The notes beneath the pieces were generated by a model. It did no database searches, was not told the DNA's origin, and worked only from the letters and a program-made list of their open reading frames with translations. Below, one piece after another: positions 42,643 to 51,678 of a DNA stretch of 64,000 bases (the first letter of the stretch is position 1; each line of letters opens with the position of its first letter). The stretch covers positions 1 to 64,000 of the forward strand of contig CAMCFO010000013.1 in NCBI GenBank assembly GCA_945874155.1. Direction: 5' to 3'. A program made the translations under genes and the position numbers. The DNA comes from an uncultured Bacteroidales bacterium. Lineage in GTDB: Bacteria > Bacteroidota > Bacteroidia > Bacteroidales > UBA932.

Positions 42643-45276
42643 ATGAAACGCAATTTGCTCATATTGCTGTCTATGGCTTTGGCTGTTTCCTGTACGAAGG
42701 AAACGGCCAGGGTCAATGACGTCATACCTCCTCAAACAGAAACTGCTGAGTCAAGTCTCGTTCCGGGTGAAGCCATCGTCGAATTCAGCGAAGAATTCAC
42801 TTCAGAGATTGAGAGCGAGCTTTCCAGGGGGAATTTTCTGTCCACGAAGGCTGGCGGAGTCTTCGAATCGCTTGGCGTAACTTCCGTCACAAGACTTTAC
42901 GAGGATGGAGGAGAATGGGAACCCCGCCACAGGGCTGCAGGTCTGCACCGCTGGTACCGTATCAAATACGATCCTCAGGTCAGTGCAACCAAGGCTGGAG
43001 ATGACCTCTCTGCAATCCCAGGGGTGGTCTATGCCGAGCCTGTGCGCAGAATCAAGTCCACTGCTACTTTCAACGACCCCCGTTTTTCCGAGCAATGGCA
43101 TTATTACAACGACGGTTCGAAATCAGGAATGTCTGCCGGCTGCGATATCAACGTGGTGCCTGTATGGGAGAAATTCACGACTGGCAGCCCGAATGTCATT
43201 GTTTCCATTGTGGACGGAGGCATACAGATGGACCATCCCGACCTTGCCGCCGCAGTCATACCTGCCGGTGCGAACGGAAGCAAGAGTTTCGTGTATAATT
43301 ATGAGGGATATACCATCCACGCACACGACCACGGCACTCACGTAGCTGGAACAGTTGGAGCTGTAAACAACAATGGCATAGGTGTTTGCGGAATTGCGGG
43401 AGGGTCAGACGGCAACGGTGGAGTGAAGCTTCTTTCCTGTGCCATCTTCAAGGAGAATCCTTCCGACCCCAAGCGGGATTACTCGGGCGACACCTACAAT
43501 GCTATGGTTTGGGGAGCTGATCACGGTGCCGTGATTTCCCAGAACAGTTGGGGATATGTCTATGACACTGCTGCCGAAGCAAAGGCTGGAGGCGTGGGCA
43601 GTATGAAAGGAGCCATTGACTATTTTATCAAATATGCCGGTTGCGACAAGAATGGCAATCAGTTGCCCGACAGCCCTATGAAGGGTGGAGTCGTGATTTT
43701 CGCTGCCGGAAACGACGGATGGCCTGACGGATGGCCTGCAGAGTACGAGCCTTGTATAGCTGTCGGTTCTTTCGGACCGGATTTCACAAGAGCATATTAT
43801 TCCAATTATGGCAGTTGGGTGGATATCTGTGCTCCGGGCGGAGATGACATCAAGGGTTATGAAGTCCTGAGCACAATCAAAGGCGGCAAATACGGCAAGA
43901 TGCAGGGTACTTCAATGGCCTGCCCTCACGTAAGCGGTGTTGCAGCGCTGCTGGTTTCCTATTTCGGAGGTCAGGGTTTTACCAACGAAATGCTGGTCGA
44001 AAGGCTTCTCGACGGTGCTGATGACGGCACGAGGCTCTCTTCAGCCAAAATCGGCCCGAAACTGGATGCTTTCGGATCATTCAACGTCGGAGGAACCATA
44101 GCACCAGCGCCTGTCAGCGATTTTGCGGTGCAGGCTCAGGCAAACGGTTTCAGACTCAATTGGAATCTTACTTCAGACGAGGATGCCCCTGACGGCAAGT
44201 GCTACAGCTATTTCCTGCTTGCATCCCGGACCAGGGAAGATGTAGAGTCTTTCAAGCCCAATGTTTCCACCCCGGGTTTGAAGGTTCAGAAGTACATAGT
44301 TCCGAATGGTGTTGAAGTGGGAGATGAACTCGAAGCTGTCATCTCAGGTCTGGATTTCAACGCATCCTACTATCTTGGAATTGCCGCTTGCGACTACAGT
44401 ATGAACTTGGCTCCGGCATCCGTGATAAAATCCGTCAAGACAGAGTCCAACAACAAGCCTGTAATCGAGACTTCCTATTCCGGAGATTTCAAGGTCCATT
44501 CGCACGAAACTCTCACCGTGGATTACACGATTTACGACCCGGACGGTCATAATGTTGTCATTTCCTACCGTCAGGGCAGCGATGCGGACAAGTTCACGAT
44601 TTCAAAGGACGGCAATGTCCACAGGCTCACCATAGTTGGCAATGCAGTACCTCCAGGCACCTACTCGGCTGTGATTTCTGCCACGGATGATACGGGTTAT
44701 CCGTCTCATAATCTGACGGAAGTGAAGGTCGTAAATTATGAAATCCTGCCCAACCACGCACCGCAAATTATCAAGGCTTTGCCGGGTGTGCTGATGGAGA
44801 AGAGAGGACAGAGCATGAGCTTGGATATGTCCGAATACATTTATGACGAGGACGGAGAGACTCTCACTTATACCGTGACTCACACGAACTCTAAAATAGG
44901 CAACGTGAACCCTTCCGGCAATATCCTCACTCTCACTTCCCTCAACTTCGGAATTGACGAGGTGAGCATAGTGGCCACAGACTGCCGGGGCGAGACCTGC
45001 CGTCTGGATTTCAAATTCGTTGTACGCGAGCCGGAGTCCGCTGCAGATGTTTATCCATCCACGGTCACCAACAACCTGACAGTTTCCACCGGTGAGGATG
45101 CAACCACACTTATACGCATCTGGTCTGCTTCCGGACAGCTTGTCTATGAGGAGGAAAAACTGGTTGGGGCATTCAATCCTGCCGTAATCGATATGAGTTT
45201 CCTCTCTCCGGGAATATACAAGGTGGTGGTGAAGACCCCATCCACAACCACGGAACGCACTGTCGTTAAAATCTGA
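42643..45276 (+). CDS. subtilisin-family (S8) serine protease lipoprotein with T9SS-like C-terminal domain
   Basis: The lipobox is AVSC. A propeptide-like region (residues about 40-130) precedes the catalytic domain. The triad is D191 (SIVDGGIQMDHPDL), H230 (HDHGTHVAGT) and S424 (GTSMACPHVSG), with the oxyanion N357 (FAAGNDG). Fibronectin- or cadherin-like beta domains occupy about residues 490-790. The last 75 residues resemble a type IX sorting domain: IRIWSASGQLVYEEE, then LSPGIYKVVVKT. It is likely exposed on the surface and supplies peptides to the SusCD transporter. At 877 residues it is the only enzyme in the locus. Confidence 0.9.
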   Translation: MKRNLLILLSMALAVSCTKETARVNDVIPPQTETAESSLVPGEAIVEFSEEFTSEIESELSRGNFLSTKAGGVFESLGVTSVTRLYEDGGEWEPRHRAAGLHRWYRIKYDPQVSATKAGDDLSAIPGVVYAEPVRRIKSTATFNDPRFSEQWHYYNDGSKSGMSAGCDINVVPVWEKFTTGSPNVIVSIVDGGIQMDHPDLAAAVIPAGANGSKSFVYNYEGYTIHAHDHGTHVAGTVGAVNNNGIGVCGIAGGSDGNGGVKLLSCAIFKENPSDPKRDYSGDTYNAMVWGADHGAVISQNSWGYVYDTAAEAKAGGVGSMKGAIDYFIKYAGCDKNGNQLPDSPMKGGVVIFAAGNDGWPDGWPAEYEPCIAVGSFGPDFTRAYYSNYGSWVDICAPGGDDIKGYEVLSTIKGGKYGKMQGTSMACPHVSGVAALLVSYFGGQGFTNEMLVERLLDGADDGTRLSSAKIGPKLDAFGSFNVGGTIAPAPVSDFAVQAQANGFRLNWNLTSDEDAPDGKCYSYFLLASRTREDVESFKPNVSTPGLKVQKYIVPNGVEVGDELEAVISGLDFNASYYLGIAACDYSMNLAPASVIKSVKTESNNKPVIETSYSGDFKVHSHETLTVDYTIYDPDGHNVVISYRQGSDADKFTISKDGNVHRLTIVGNAVPPGTYSAVISATDDTGYPSHNLTEVKVVNYEILPNHAPQIIKALPGVLMEKRGQSMSLDMSEYIYDEDGETLTYTVTHTNSKIGNVNPSGNILTLTSLNFGIDEVSIVATDCRGETCRLDFKFVVREPESAADVYPSTVTNNLTVSTGEDATTLIRIWSASGQLVYEEEKLVGAFNPAVIDMSFLSPGIYKVVVKTPSTTTERTVVKI

Positions 45277-45302
45277 CAAAACCTAAATTAATTTTTTATA
45301 CG

Positions 45303-47012
45303 ATGAAAAGATCAATTTCAGCAATGTTGGCTGCACTGGTGTGTGCAGTTGCTTGCACAACTTCAGGTCCTGTTGTTGAGCCTTCTCTCAGCGTTGAAGG
45401 ACTTACGCTCTCTGCTGACAATTCAGTTGCAGTGGCAGCTGCGGGTGCTGATATCAATTTCACAGTCAAGGGCAATGTCGCATTTACCGTGTCTTCAAGC
45501 CAGTCCTGGGCTCCTGTAAGCCCTGAGGCTGTTGACAATGCAGATTCAAAGGACCTCAGCACTGCAGTGAAAGTTGCAGTTGCTGCCAATGAAAGCTCTG
45601 ATGCCCGCGATGCTGTGATTACTGTCAAGACTGCCAAGAATCCGGCACTCGACTTCAGCTTTACTGTAAAGCAGGCAGGGGCTGAGGCGGCGGCTGCTCT
45701 TCAGGTTACTACCACTGATTTGCAGGAGATTACAGCGCCGATAGAAGTTGCGGAAACAGAAACAACTGCATCTGTTCTTGTTCAGGCAAATGTCGCGTGG
45801 ACAGCAACTTCCGACCAGAAGTGGCTTACTGTTTCTCCGGCTTCGTCTGAAGAAGAGATTACCACGGTTACATTCGGCATCGTGGCCAATCCTGGTCAGG
45901 AGCCTCGTACGGCAACTGTTACCTTCGCAGGAGAAGGAGTAGATCCAGTCACTGTCACTGTGAATCAGGCTGCATATGTACCTTTTACAGGCAAAGCTGC
46001 TCTTATGAGTGTGACTGACTTCAACCCTGACTATCTCTCACAATATCCTGAAGAGACTTCTCTGGGAGCAATATGGGGTAAGGCAACTCATCCTGTCGTT
46101 TCCGGTTACTATGGTCTTTGGGAATCATCAGATTGGGAGGCAGAGATTGCTGACTGGGAAGGTCATATTGACAGCATTATTGCCGATGTTAAAAAATACG
46201 GCTCGCAGTGGCCTGATCAGGTTCTTGAAGCAGTCAATGGTGAGAAAGGATTATTTGGCACCATCTTTTATAATCTCAACCCCGGTACAGAGTACATCCT
46301 TATCATATTGTTCGAAGATGCTGAAGGCAACATTGCAGTTGCCGCCTCTCTGGCATCCACAAAAGCTGTTGAATATTCAGGATTCCTCAAAGTCGGCGAT
46401 TACTATGCATTCTGCGCTGTTAAAGGAGAAACCGAAGAAGACGGCTTCGAGAGTGAACAGATTTTCACACTTGCTCCTACAACGACAGAAAATCTGTTCC
46501 GTATGCAGAATCCTCTCTTGAATGACGGAAGCGCGTGGTATGCTTATTACGATGACAGTACAAAGAAACTGACCTTGAACGGATACCATTTCGGAGCTGA
46601 AGATAATAAAAATCTATTCGGTTCCATTTATGGCTGGTACAACAAATCCAAATTATTGACGTATGCATATGAATCGTATGCTGAATCATTTGATGAAAAA
46701 GGTGCTGCTGAATGTGTGTTCTCGGTCAATGATGAGGGGTACATTTCCGGTCTTGACAATTATGCATTCGGAAGTTGTGTCTATCAGATGGATGAAACCG
46801 GTGAAAATGTTGTGGAACCTGTCGGATGGTATAATCTTTTCCTCCGCGAGGGTACTGTTATCACTCCATATTCCGGCGAAGAAGCATATGCATCAGCCGT
46901 GAGAAGCCATAAGCCAATGTCACATAAGGCAGCTGATTTGCCAAAACAGACCAGGGAATTGAAAGACCTTGATTTTGCTGCCACAAATAAGGTAAGAAAG
47001 TATTCCAAATAA
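45303..47012 (+). CDS. lipoprotein with two BACON domains and unknown C-terminal half
   Basis: The lipobox is AVAC. Two BACON-type repeats occupy about residues 30-125 and 130-225 (SWAPVSPEAV, then FTVKQAG; KWLTVSPASSEEE, then VTVNQAA). BACON domains are thought to bind surface ligands such as mucin or act as spacers. The C-terminal part from residue about 230 has a fibronectin-like stretch (NLNPGTEYILIILFEDAEGN) and no recognised domain. It lies 26 bases after the protease and the next gene starts immediately at its stop. Confidence 0.8.
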   Translation: MKRSISAMLAALVCAVACTTSGPVVEPSLSVEGLTLSADNSVAVAAAGADINFTVKGNVAFTVSSSQSWAPVSPEAVDNADSKDLSTAVKVAVAANESSDARDAVITVKTAKNPALDFSFTVKQAGAEAAAALQVTTTDLQEITAPIEVAETETTASVLVQANVAWTATSDQKWLTVSPASSEEEITTVTFGIVANPGQEPRTATVTFAGEGVDPVTVTVNQAAYVPFTGKAALMSVTDFNPDYLSQYPEETSLGAIWGKATHPVVSGYYGLWESSDWEAEIADWEGHIDSIIADVKKYGSQWPDQVLEAVNGEKGLFGTIFYNLNPGTEYILIILFEDAEGNIAVAASLASTKAVEYSGFLKVGDYYAFCAVKGETEEDGFESEQIFTLAPTTTENLFRMQNPLLNDGSAWYAYYDDSTKKLTLNGYHFGAEDNKNLFGSIYGWYNKSKLLTYAYESYAESFDEKGAAECVFSVNDEGYISGLDNYAFGSCVYQMDETGENVVEPVGWYNLFLREGTVITPYSGEEAYASAVRSHKPMSHKAADLPKQTRELKDLDFAATNKVRKYSK

Positions 47013-47924
47013 ATGAAATATTCAGCAACAATACTTGTTTCACTGCTGATAACAATCTCATCTTCAGCACAGAGCTGGTCCGCCCTTCCGTGGGTGCGGA
47101 CCAGCCGCGGTGCTGCAGACCTTGCAATGTCCGGTTCCGCTTCAATGTCCGGCAACAATATGGCCTGGGCGGCTAACGGCAACTCCGCAATGGTTCCGTT
47201 CTGTGCAGACAAGATGTCCGTCGAGGTCGGGTATATGCTGTTCAATCCGTCTGCGACCAACTATATCAATGCCGGTTTTGCATACAATCTGAAAGGCAAG
47301 CTGGGCATCTCGGCAACCCTTTCCTACGGTGCGGATCCTTCCTACGACCTCTACAATGAGAGCGGAAAGCTCACCGGGAAATACTCTCCCGGGCAGTTGC
47401 TTGCCGGAGTGGGCGTGTCCTGGCGCTTTGTGGATTTCCTGTCTGCCGGCCTGAATGTACGCTATGCGATGCAGTCGCTTGCGCCGCAGATGTCCAACAA
47501 TGTCGTGGCAGCAGACCTCGTCCTTATGGGCAAGTTCGGTGATTTCGCCGTGTCGGCGGGAGCGATGAATTTCGGTTCCCCGGTAAAGTCCTCTGACGGA
47601 AGCCTTTACAATCTGGCTTCATCAGTGAAGATTGCTGCAATGTATGATGCGGTCTTTGCCTCTGCGCACGGTCTGCAGGTCAACATTGATGCTGATTATT
47701 ATCTGAACAACAGTGCAACAGCAGCCGCAGGTATGCAGTACGGATGGAACAATATGGTCTTTGTCCGCGCAGGCTACCGCTATGCTATGTCCTCTTGTCC
47801 CATCCCTTCCTGCGCATCCGTGGGCCTGGGATGCCGCTTCAAAGGAGTGCGCCTGGATTTTGCCTACCTTGTTTACGGTTCCGTCCTGAACACTTTCAAT
47901 ATCGGCCTCGGCTATTCTTTCTGA
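47013..47924 (+). CDS. PorV/PorQ-family outer-membrane barrel protein
   Basis: A 303-residue barrel with a signal peptide ending SSAQ. It shows the family start RGAADLAMSGSASMSGNNMAWAANGNSAMVPF, then repeated barrel strands, and ends GLGYSF. PorV and PorQ are type IX secretion components that shuttle or release cargo with C-terminal sorting domains. Finding a paralogue in the same operon as a protease with such a domain suggests a dedicated shuttle. The ATG directly follows the stop codon of the BACON gene. The protein ends 17 bases from the convergent reductase gene with no terminator in between. Confidence 0.75.
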   Translation: MKYSATILVSLLITISSSAQSWSALPWVRTSRGAADLAMSGSASMSGNNMAWAANGNSAMVPFCADKMSVEVGYMLFNPSATNYINAGFAYNLKGKLGISATLSYGADPSYDLYNESGKLTGKYSPGQLLAGVGVSWRFVDFLSAGLNVRYAMQSLAPQMSNNVVAADLVLMGKFGDFAVSAGAMNFGSPVKSSDGSLYNLASSVKIAAMYDAVFASAHGLQVNIDADYYLNNSATAAAGMQYGWNNMVFVRAGYRYAMSSCPIPSCASVGLGCRFKGVRLDFAYLVYGSVLNTFNIGLGYSF

Positions 47925-47941
47925 GATAAGCGCTTCGTCAT

Positions 47942-49330
47942 CTAATCTTCGATGCTCCTGCGGAGATTTTCCACCAGAAGGTCAATCTTGCGGAGTTCCT
48001 GAGGAATTTTTATATCCTGCGGGCAGTGCTGAATGCATTGTCCGCAGTTTATGCATTTGTTTGCCCTTGACTCCCTCATCACATCCCTTTGGTAGCTGAT
48101 AAGGTATTTCCTGCGGTTCTTCCGGAATTCTTTCATCTCCTGGTTGTACTGGTCGGCGCTTTCGTTTTTCCCATCCGGCTTGATGTCCACAAAGCCCTCC
48201 TGGACGCACTTGTTGTAGTGCCGGAAATTGCCCGGGATGTCCACTCCGTAAGGGCAAGGCATACAGTAGTCGCAGCCAGTGCAGGGAACTGTGGGGTAGT
48301 CGTGGATGAGTTTTGCAATCCTGCTCAGGAATTCCTTCTCACTTTCGTCCAAGGCTTTGAGAGGGGAGAATGTCTCCAGATTGTCTTCCAGATGTTCCCT
48401 GAAGGTCATTCCGCTGAGGACGCAGAGCACATTGTCCCAACTGCCTGCAAAGCGGAAGGCCCATCTTGCAGCACTTGCACGGGGGTCCCTCAGACGCAGC
48501 TTTTCCTCCACGCTGTCGGCCACATTTGCCAGCCTTCCTCCCAGGAGAGGCTCCATAATTATCACCGGTATGCCTGCTCCAGTGAGTTTGTCGTACATAT
48601 GGCGGGCATTGCAGTTGCCCGACTCTGCATAGTCCCAGTCCACATAATTCATCTGAATCTGTATGAAATCCCAATGCCACTTGCTGTGGGTTTCCAGAAG
48701 AGTGTCGAACATTTTCCTGTCTCCGTGGAATGAATAGCCCAAATGCACGATTTTACCCTTTTCCCTTTCCCGAGTGAGAAAATCCAGCATCCCGTTGTCT
48801 ACATATCTCTTGTTGAAGTCCTCCATACTGTCTCCCACGGCGTGGAGCAGGTAGTAGTCGATTACATCCACCCCAAGATTGCGGAACGAGTCTTCGTACA
48901 TCTTCATCGAAGCTTCCCGGCTCCAGTCCTGGAAATTGGACAGTTTTGTCGCGATTTTCCACTTCTCCCTCGGGTGTCTGGCCAGGGCTGCTCCCGTGGC
49001 TTTTTCGCTCTGTCCCCTGAGATAGACCGGTGCCGTGTCGAAGTAGTTCACTCCGTTGGCAATGGCCTGGTCCGTAAGTTCGTTCACCTTTTGCTGGTCA
49101 ACTCTCTTTTGCCCTCCGTCAGAAGCAATCATCGGCCATCTCATACAGCCGTAGCCCAAAAGACTGATGTCGTCGCCGGTTTTGAGGTCCTTGCGGCAGG
49201 TGATTGCACCCTTGACTGAAGTCTTGCTCCTGTCCGAGGCCCTCTCATCTGCGGCAGCCGTAAACCTGCCATCCATAGCTATGGAGGCAATGGCTGCGGA
49301 ACTTATTTTCAAAAAGTCTCTTCTTTTCAT
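47942..49330 (-). CDS. exported aldo/keto reductase with two C-terminal iron-sulfur motifs
   Basis: The N-terminus MKRRDFLKISSAAIASIAM is a twin-arginine signal. An aldo/keto reductase barrel follows, with the catalytic set in NYFDTAPVYLRG (D and Y), KIATKL and YLLHAVG. The C-terminal part has a CTGCDYCMPCPYGV cluster and a CINCGQCIQHCPQD cluster. Its electron partner is probably the NapH/NapG-like protein encoded upstream, 26 bases away. The natural substrate is unknown. Length 462 residues. Confidence 0.88.
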   Translation of the reverse strand: MKRRDFLKISSAAIASIAMDGRFTAAADERASDRSKTSVKGAITCRKDLKTGDDISLLGYGCMRWPMIASDGGQKRVDQQKVNELTDQAIANGVNYFDTAPVYLRGQSEKATGAALARHPREKWKIATKLSNFQDWSREASMKMYEDSFRNLGVDVIDYYLLHAVGDSMEDFNKRYVDNGMLDFLTREREKGKIVHLGYSFHGDRKMFDTLLETHSKWHWDFIQIQMNYVDWDYAESGNCNARHMYDKLTGAGIPVIIMEPLLGGRLANVADSVEEKLRLRDPRASAARWAFRFAGSWDNVLCVLSGMTFREHLEDNLETFSPLKALDESEKEFLSRIAKLIHDYPTVPCTGCDYCMPCPYGVDIPGNFRHYNKCVQEGFVDIKPDGKNESADQYNQEMKEFRKNRRKYLISYQRDVMRESRANKCINCGQCIQHCPQDIKIPQELRKIDLLVENLRRSIED

Positions 49331-49356
49331 AACACCACGTTTTTCGGTTGAACCTT

Positions 49357-50859
49357 CTAACTTAACTTATGTACTTCGCGTCCGGTAACTTTGATGGCCT
49401 TGGACGGGCAGTTGTATTCACAGGCTCCGCATCCTATGCACCTTTCAGCATTCACACCCGGAATCATGGCCGAATCACTGTCTTCCGGATTCTTGTGTGA
49501 CATTCTTATGGCTCCTGCAGGACAATGTTTTGCACAGTTGCCGCAGGATGCCTCTTCCCTGTCGGCTACGCACAGTCCGTAATCAACCACGGCATAGCCG
49601 ATGCTGATGGCCGTCTTTTCCTCCCTTGTCACAGGCAGGATGGCCCCCACCGGGCAGACATTGGAACATCTGGTGCATTCCGGGCGGCAATAGCCCCTGG
49701 TAAACTCCATTTCAGGCTGCATCAGTCTTCTGGCATCCCCGGACGGTCTCAGCACGTTGTTCGGACAAGCTCCCACGCAGAGCTGGCAGGCAATGCAATG
49801 GTCGGAAAAATGTTTCAGGCTCTGTGACCCCGCAGGTTTGAGAGGGATACGTCTTTCATTATCGTCCTTGCCTTCTCTGATTTCCGAAACTTTGGCGGCT
49901 TTCACAGGCAGGCTGCCCAGTGCAAGAGTCCCCACAGCCAGTGCACCGGTCCGGATGAAATCCCTTCGGTCCGTCTCCTTTCCCTCCTGCACTTTGTCCT
50001 CCGCTGCTTTCTGCACCCGTTTGCATTTCGGAGCAAAGCGGAACCTGTAATGGAGAGCATCGTGCCGACATTCTTCCAGACAGTCCAGACATACCACGCA
50101 GCGGCTGCTGTCTATCTTGTGCTCCGCAATGTCTATGCAGGAGGATTTGCACCTCTTCTCGCACAGATGGCAATTCCGGCATTTGTCCTTGTCTATGACC
50201 GGGGCGAATAGGCTGAACCGGGAAAACAGGCTCAGAATAGAACCTACCGGACAGATTGTATTGCACCAGATTCTGCCCCATTTCCAGCTCAGGAATGCCA
50301 GAAGAAGAAAACTTGCCACTGCAGCGGCCAATGAGACTGCACTCTTGAACCATACATCAGCGGAGTAGAAAGTATAGGCTCCAAAATGATTTTCCACATC
50401 GGCAAACAGGTTGTTTGCACAACGGTAAAGAGGAGCGAAAATCTCATTTACAATCCTTCCGTAACTGCTGTACGGCTCAATCAGAGCAGCGATGGAGATG
50501 GCTCCTAAGGCACTTGCGAGTATGAACAACGCCAGCACTGCATATCTTAACCAGTTCAGAGCCTTGAGATGTTTGAATCTGTACTTGTTTTTGGGGGATG
50601 TCCTGCCGTGAATCCACGAGAAGATGTCCTGAAAGATTCCCAGAGGACATATGACTGAGCAATAGACCCTTCCAAAGACCAAAGTGACCAGGGCAGTCAG
50701 CACCACCGTCACCAGGGATAGGGAGAGTATGGCCGGAAACAACTGGATCTTTGCCATCCATCCCAGCCAATGATGAAGTGCGCCTGTCAAATCCAAAAAC
50801 AGCAGAGTAATGCCGGCGAAAAAGAGCGCCGCTAATGCGATACGGAATTTTCTTGCCAT
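49357..50859 (-). CDS. fused NapH/NapG-like (MauN/MauM-like) iron-sulfur membrane protein
   Basis: A 500-residue fusion. The N-terminal half has four or so membrane segments and the CSVICPLG and CNTICPVG motifs of NapH-type quinol dehydrogenases. Two ferredoxin-type clusters (CRNCHLCEKRC and CVVCLDCLEEC) follow. An internal twin-arginine stretch, DRRDFIRTGALAVGTLALG near residue 300, then leads into a NapG-like part with four more cluster motifs. It probably passes quinol electrons across the membrane to the adjacent aldo/keto reductase. Confidence 0.85.
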   Translation of the reverse strand: MARKFRIALAALFFAGITLLFLDLTGALHHWLGWMAKIQLFPAILSLSLVTVVLTALVTLVFGRVYCSVICPLGIFQDIFSWIHGRTSPKNKYRFKHLKALNWLRYAVLALFILASALGAISIAALIEPYSSYGRIVNEIFAPLYRCANNLFADVENHFGAYTFYSADVWFKSAVSLAAAVASFLLLAFLSWKWGRIWCNTICPVGSILSLFSRFSLFAPVIDKDKCRNCHLCEKRCKSSCIDIAEHKIDSSRCVVCLDCLEECRHDALHYRFRFAPKCKRVQKAAEDKVQEGKETDRRDFIRTGALAVGTLALGSLPVKAAKVSEIREGKDDNERRIPLKPAGSQSLKHFSDHCIACQLCVGACPNNVLRPSGDARRLMQPEMEFTRGYCRPECTRCSNVCPVGAILPVTREEKTAISIGYAVVDYGLCVADREEASCGNCAKHCPAGAIRMSHKNPEDSDSAMIPGVNAERCIGCGACEYNCPSKAIKVTGREVHKLS

Positions 50860-50877
50860 TGCAGTTCGGTTTATAAG

Positions 50878-50907
50878 TGGGAGGGGATATTCAAATGGCC
50901 CCTCCCA
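50878..50907. terminator. hairpin after ssb
   Basis: TGGGAGGGG pairs with CCCCTCCCA around a 12-base loop, between the leftward ssb and the next leftward gene. The T tract is poor. Confidence 0.6.
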
Positions 50908-50962
50908 ACCTGCAAAAATAGCAAATAATTCAGAGTATCAGTTCAGAAAACCATTATTTCCC

Positions 50963-51295
50963 TCAGTCTTTTTCCTCCACCACTTCGAGCCTGTTTGCAA
51001 CCACATCCACGGTGTACTTCTCCACATTCTCGCTGTTGGTGTACTTGTTGTTCTTGATTCTGCCCACGACCCTGACCCAGCAGCCTTTGGTGATCTTGGA
51101 AAAGTCTGCGATATTGGACTGGCCCTCCCAAGCTTCCACGTGATGCCAGGTGGCTTCCACATAGTTTTCTCCTGCCTTGTTTCTGGCCACTCTGTTGGTG
51201 ACTACAGACAGATGTATGGCCCTTGTCTCTCCGGCTTCCTGGATTCTGATGTTGCCCACATTGCCGAGAATTTCAATTCTGTTGATTGATTCCAT
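50963..51295 (-). CDS. ssb: single-stranded DNA-binding protein, short form
   Basis: A 110-residue OB-fold protein starting MESINRIEILGNVGNIR, with WHHVEAWEG and GCWVRVVGRIKNNKY, typical of SSB. It lacks the usual Gly-rich linker and acidic C-terminal tip. The real start is the ATG at 51293-51295; the open frame extends 92 codons further through the promoter and leader and is not coding. It stands alone between two hairpins. Confidence 0.9.
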   Translation of the reverse strand: MESINRIEILGNVGNIRIQEAGETRAIHLSVVTNRVARNKAGENYVEATWHHVEAWEGQSNIADFSKITKGCWVRVVGRIKNNKYTNSENVEKYTVDVVANRLEVVEEKD

Positions 51296-51380
51296 AATAC
51301 TAAAGTTAAAAATGTTCAGTTGGTCCTGTCCGGATTCAGGACCTTGCGGGGAAGTTTCAAGACGCCTTTGCCCGACATTG

Positions 51381-51412
51381 CAAATGTAATTCGTCAAGTT
51401 CGGGTATTGCAA
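51381..51412 (-). promoter_or_regulatory. promoter of ssb (TTG-21-TACATTTG)
   Basis: On the minus strand TTG at 51412-51410 and TACATTTG at 51388-51381 are 21 bases apart. It leaves a leader of about 80 bases before the ssb start. The rest of the gap up to 51678 is AT-rich, with an imperfect repeat described below. Confidence 0.6.
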
Positions 51413-51490
51413 GTGTTTTGGCTGGTTGAGGTCAAATATTTTTCTGAATTTATATGAAATTTGCATTTCTGCGGGATATGTTGCTTTTTT

Positions 51491-51597
51491 ATCGAAAAAA
51501 ATGATTGAAATTTTCTTATAAATAAATTTATCAATCGCATATTGAAAAAAATCCGAAACTGCATTTTTCAAAATTTCTTATAAATTCATAAATTTAT
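51491..51597. repeat. imperfect direct duplication in the ssb upstream region
   Basis: AT[CT]GAAAAAAAT occurs at 51491 and 51541, and AAATTTTCTTATAAAT (51508) resembles AAAATTTCTTATAAAT (51570). The copies are about 50-62 bases apart with different insertions. Very AT-rich, so chance similarity is possible. Confidence 0.4.
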
Positions 51598-51678
51598 TTG
51601 CACCCTGGGGCCTTGCACTGCTTGTTTTTCCGCCAGAGTGTTTCATATTTGCCTTTGCACAAATTATTGCGGGAATTT

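Noticed and set aside
51296..51571. 92-codon N-terminal extension of ssb
   Set aside because: It contains the ssb promoter at 51381-51412 and has no similarity to SSB. The normal SSB start is the ATG at 51295.
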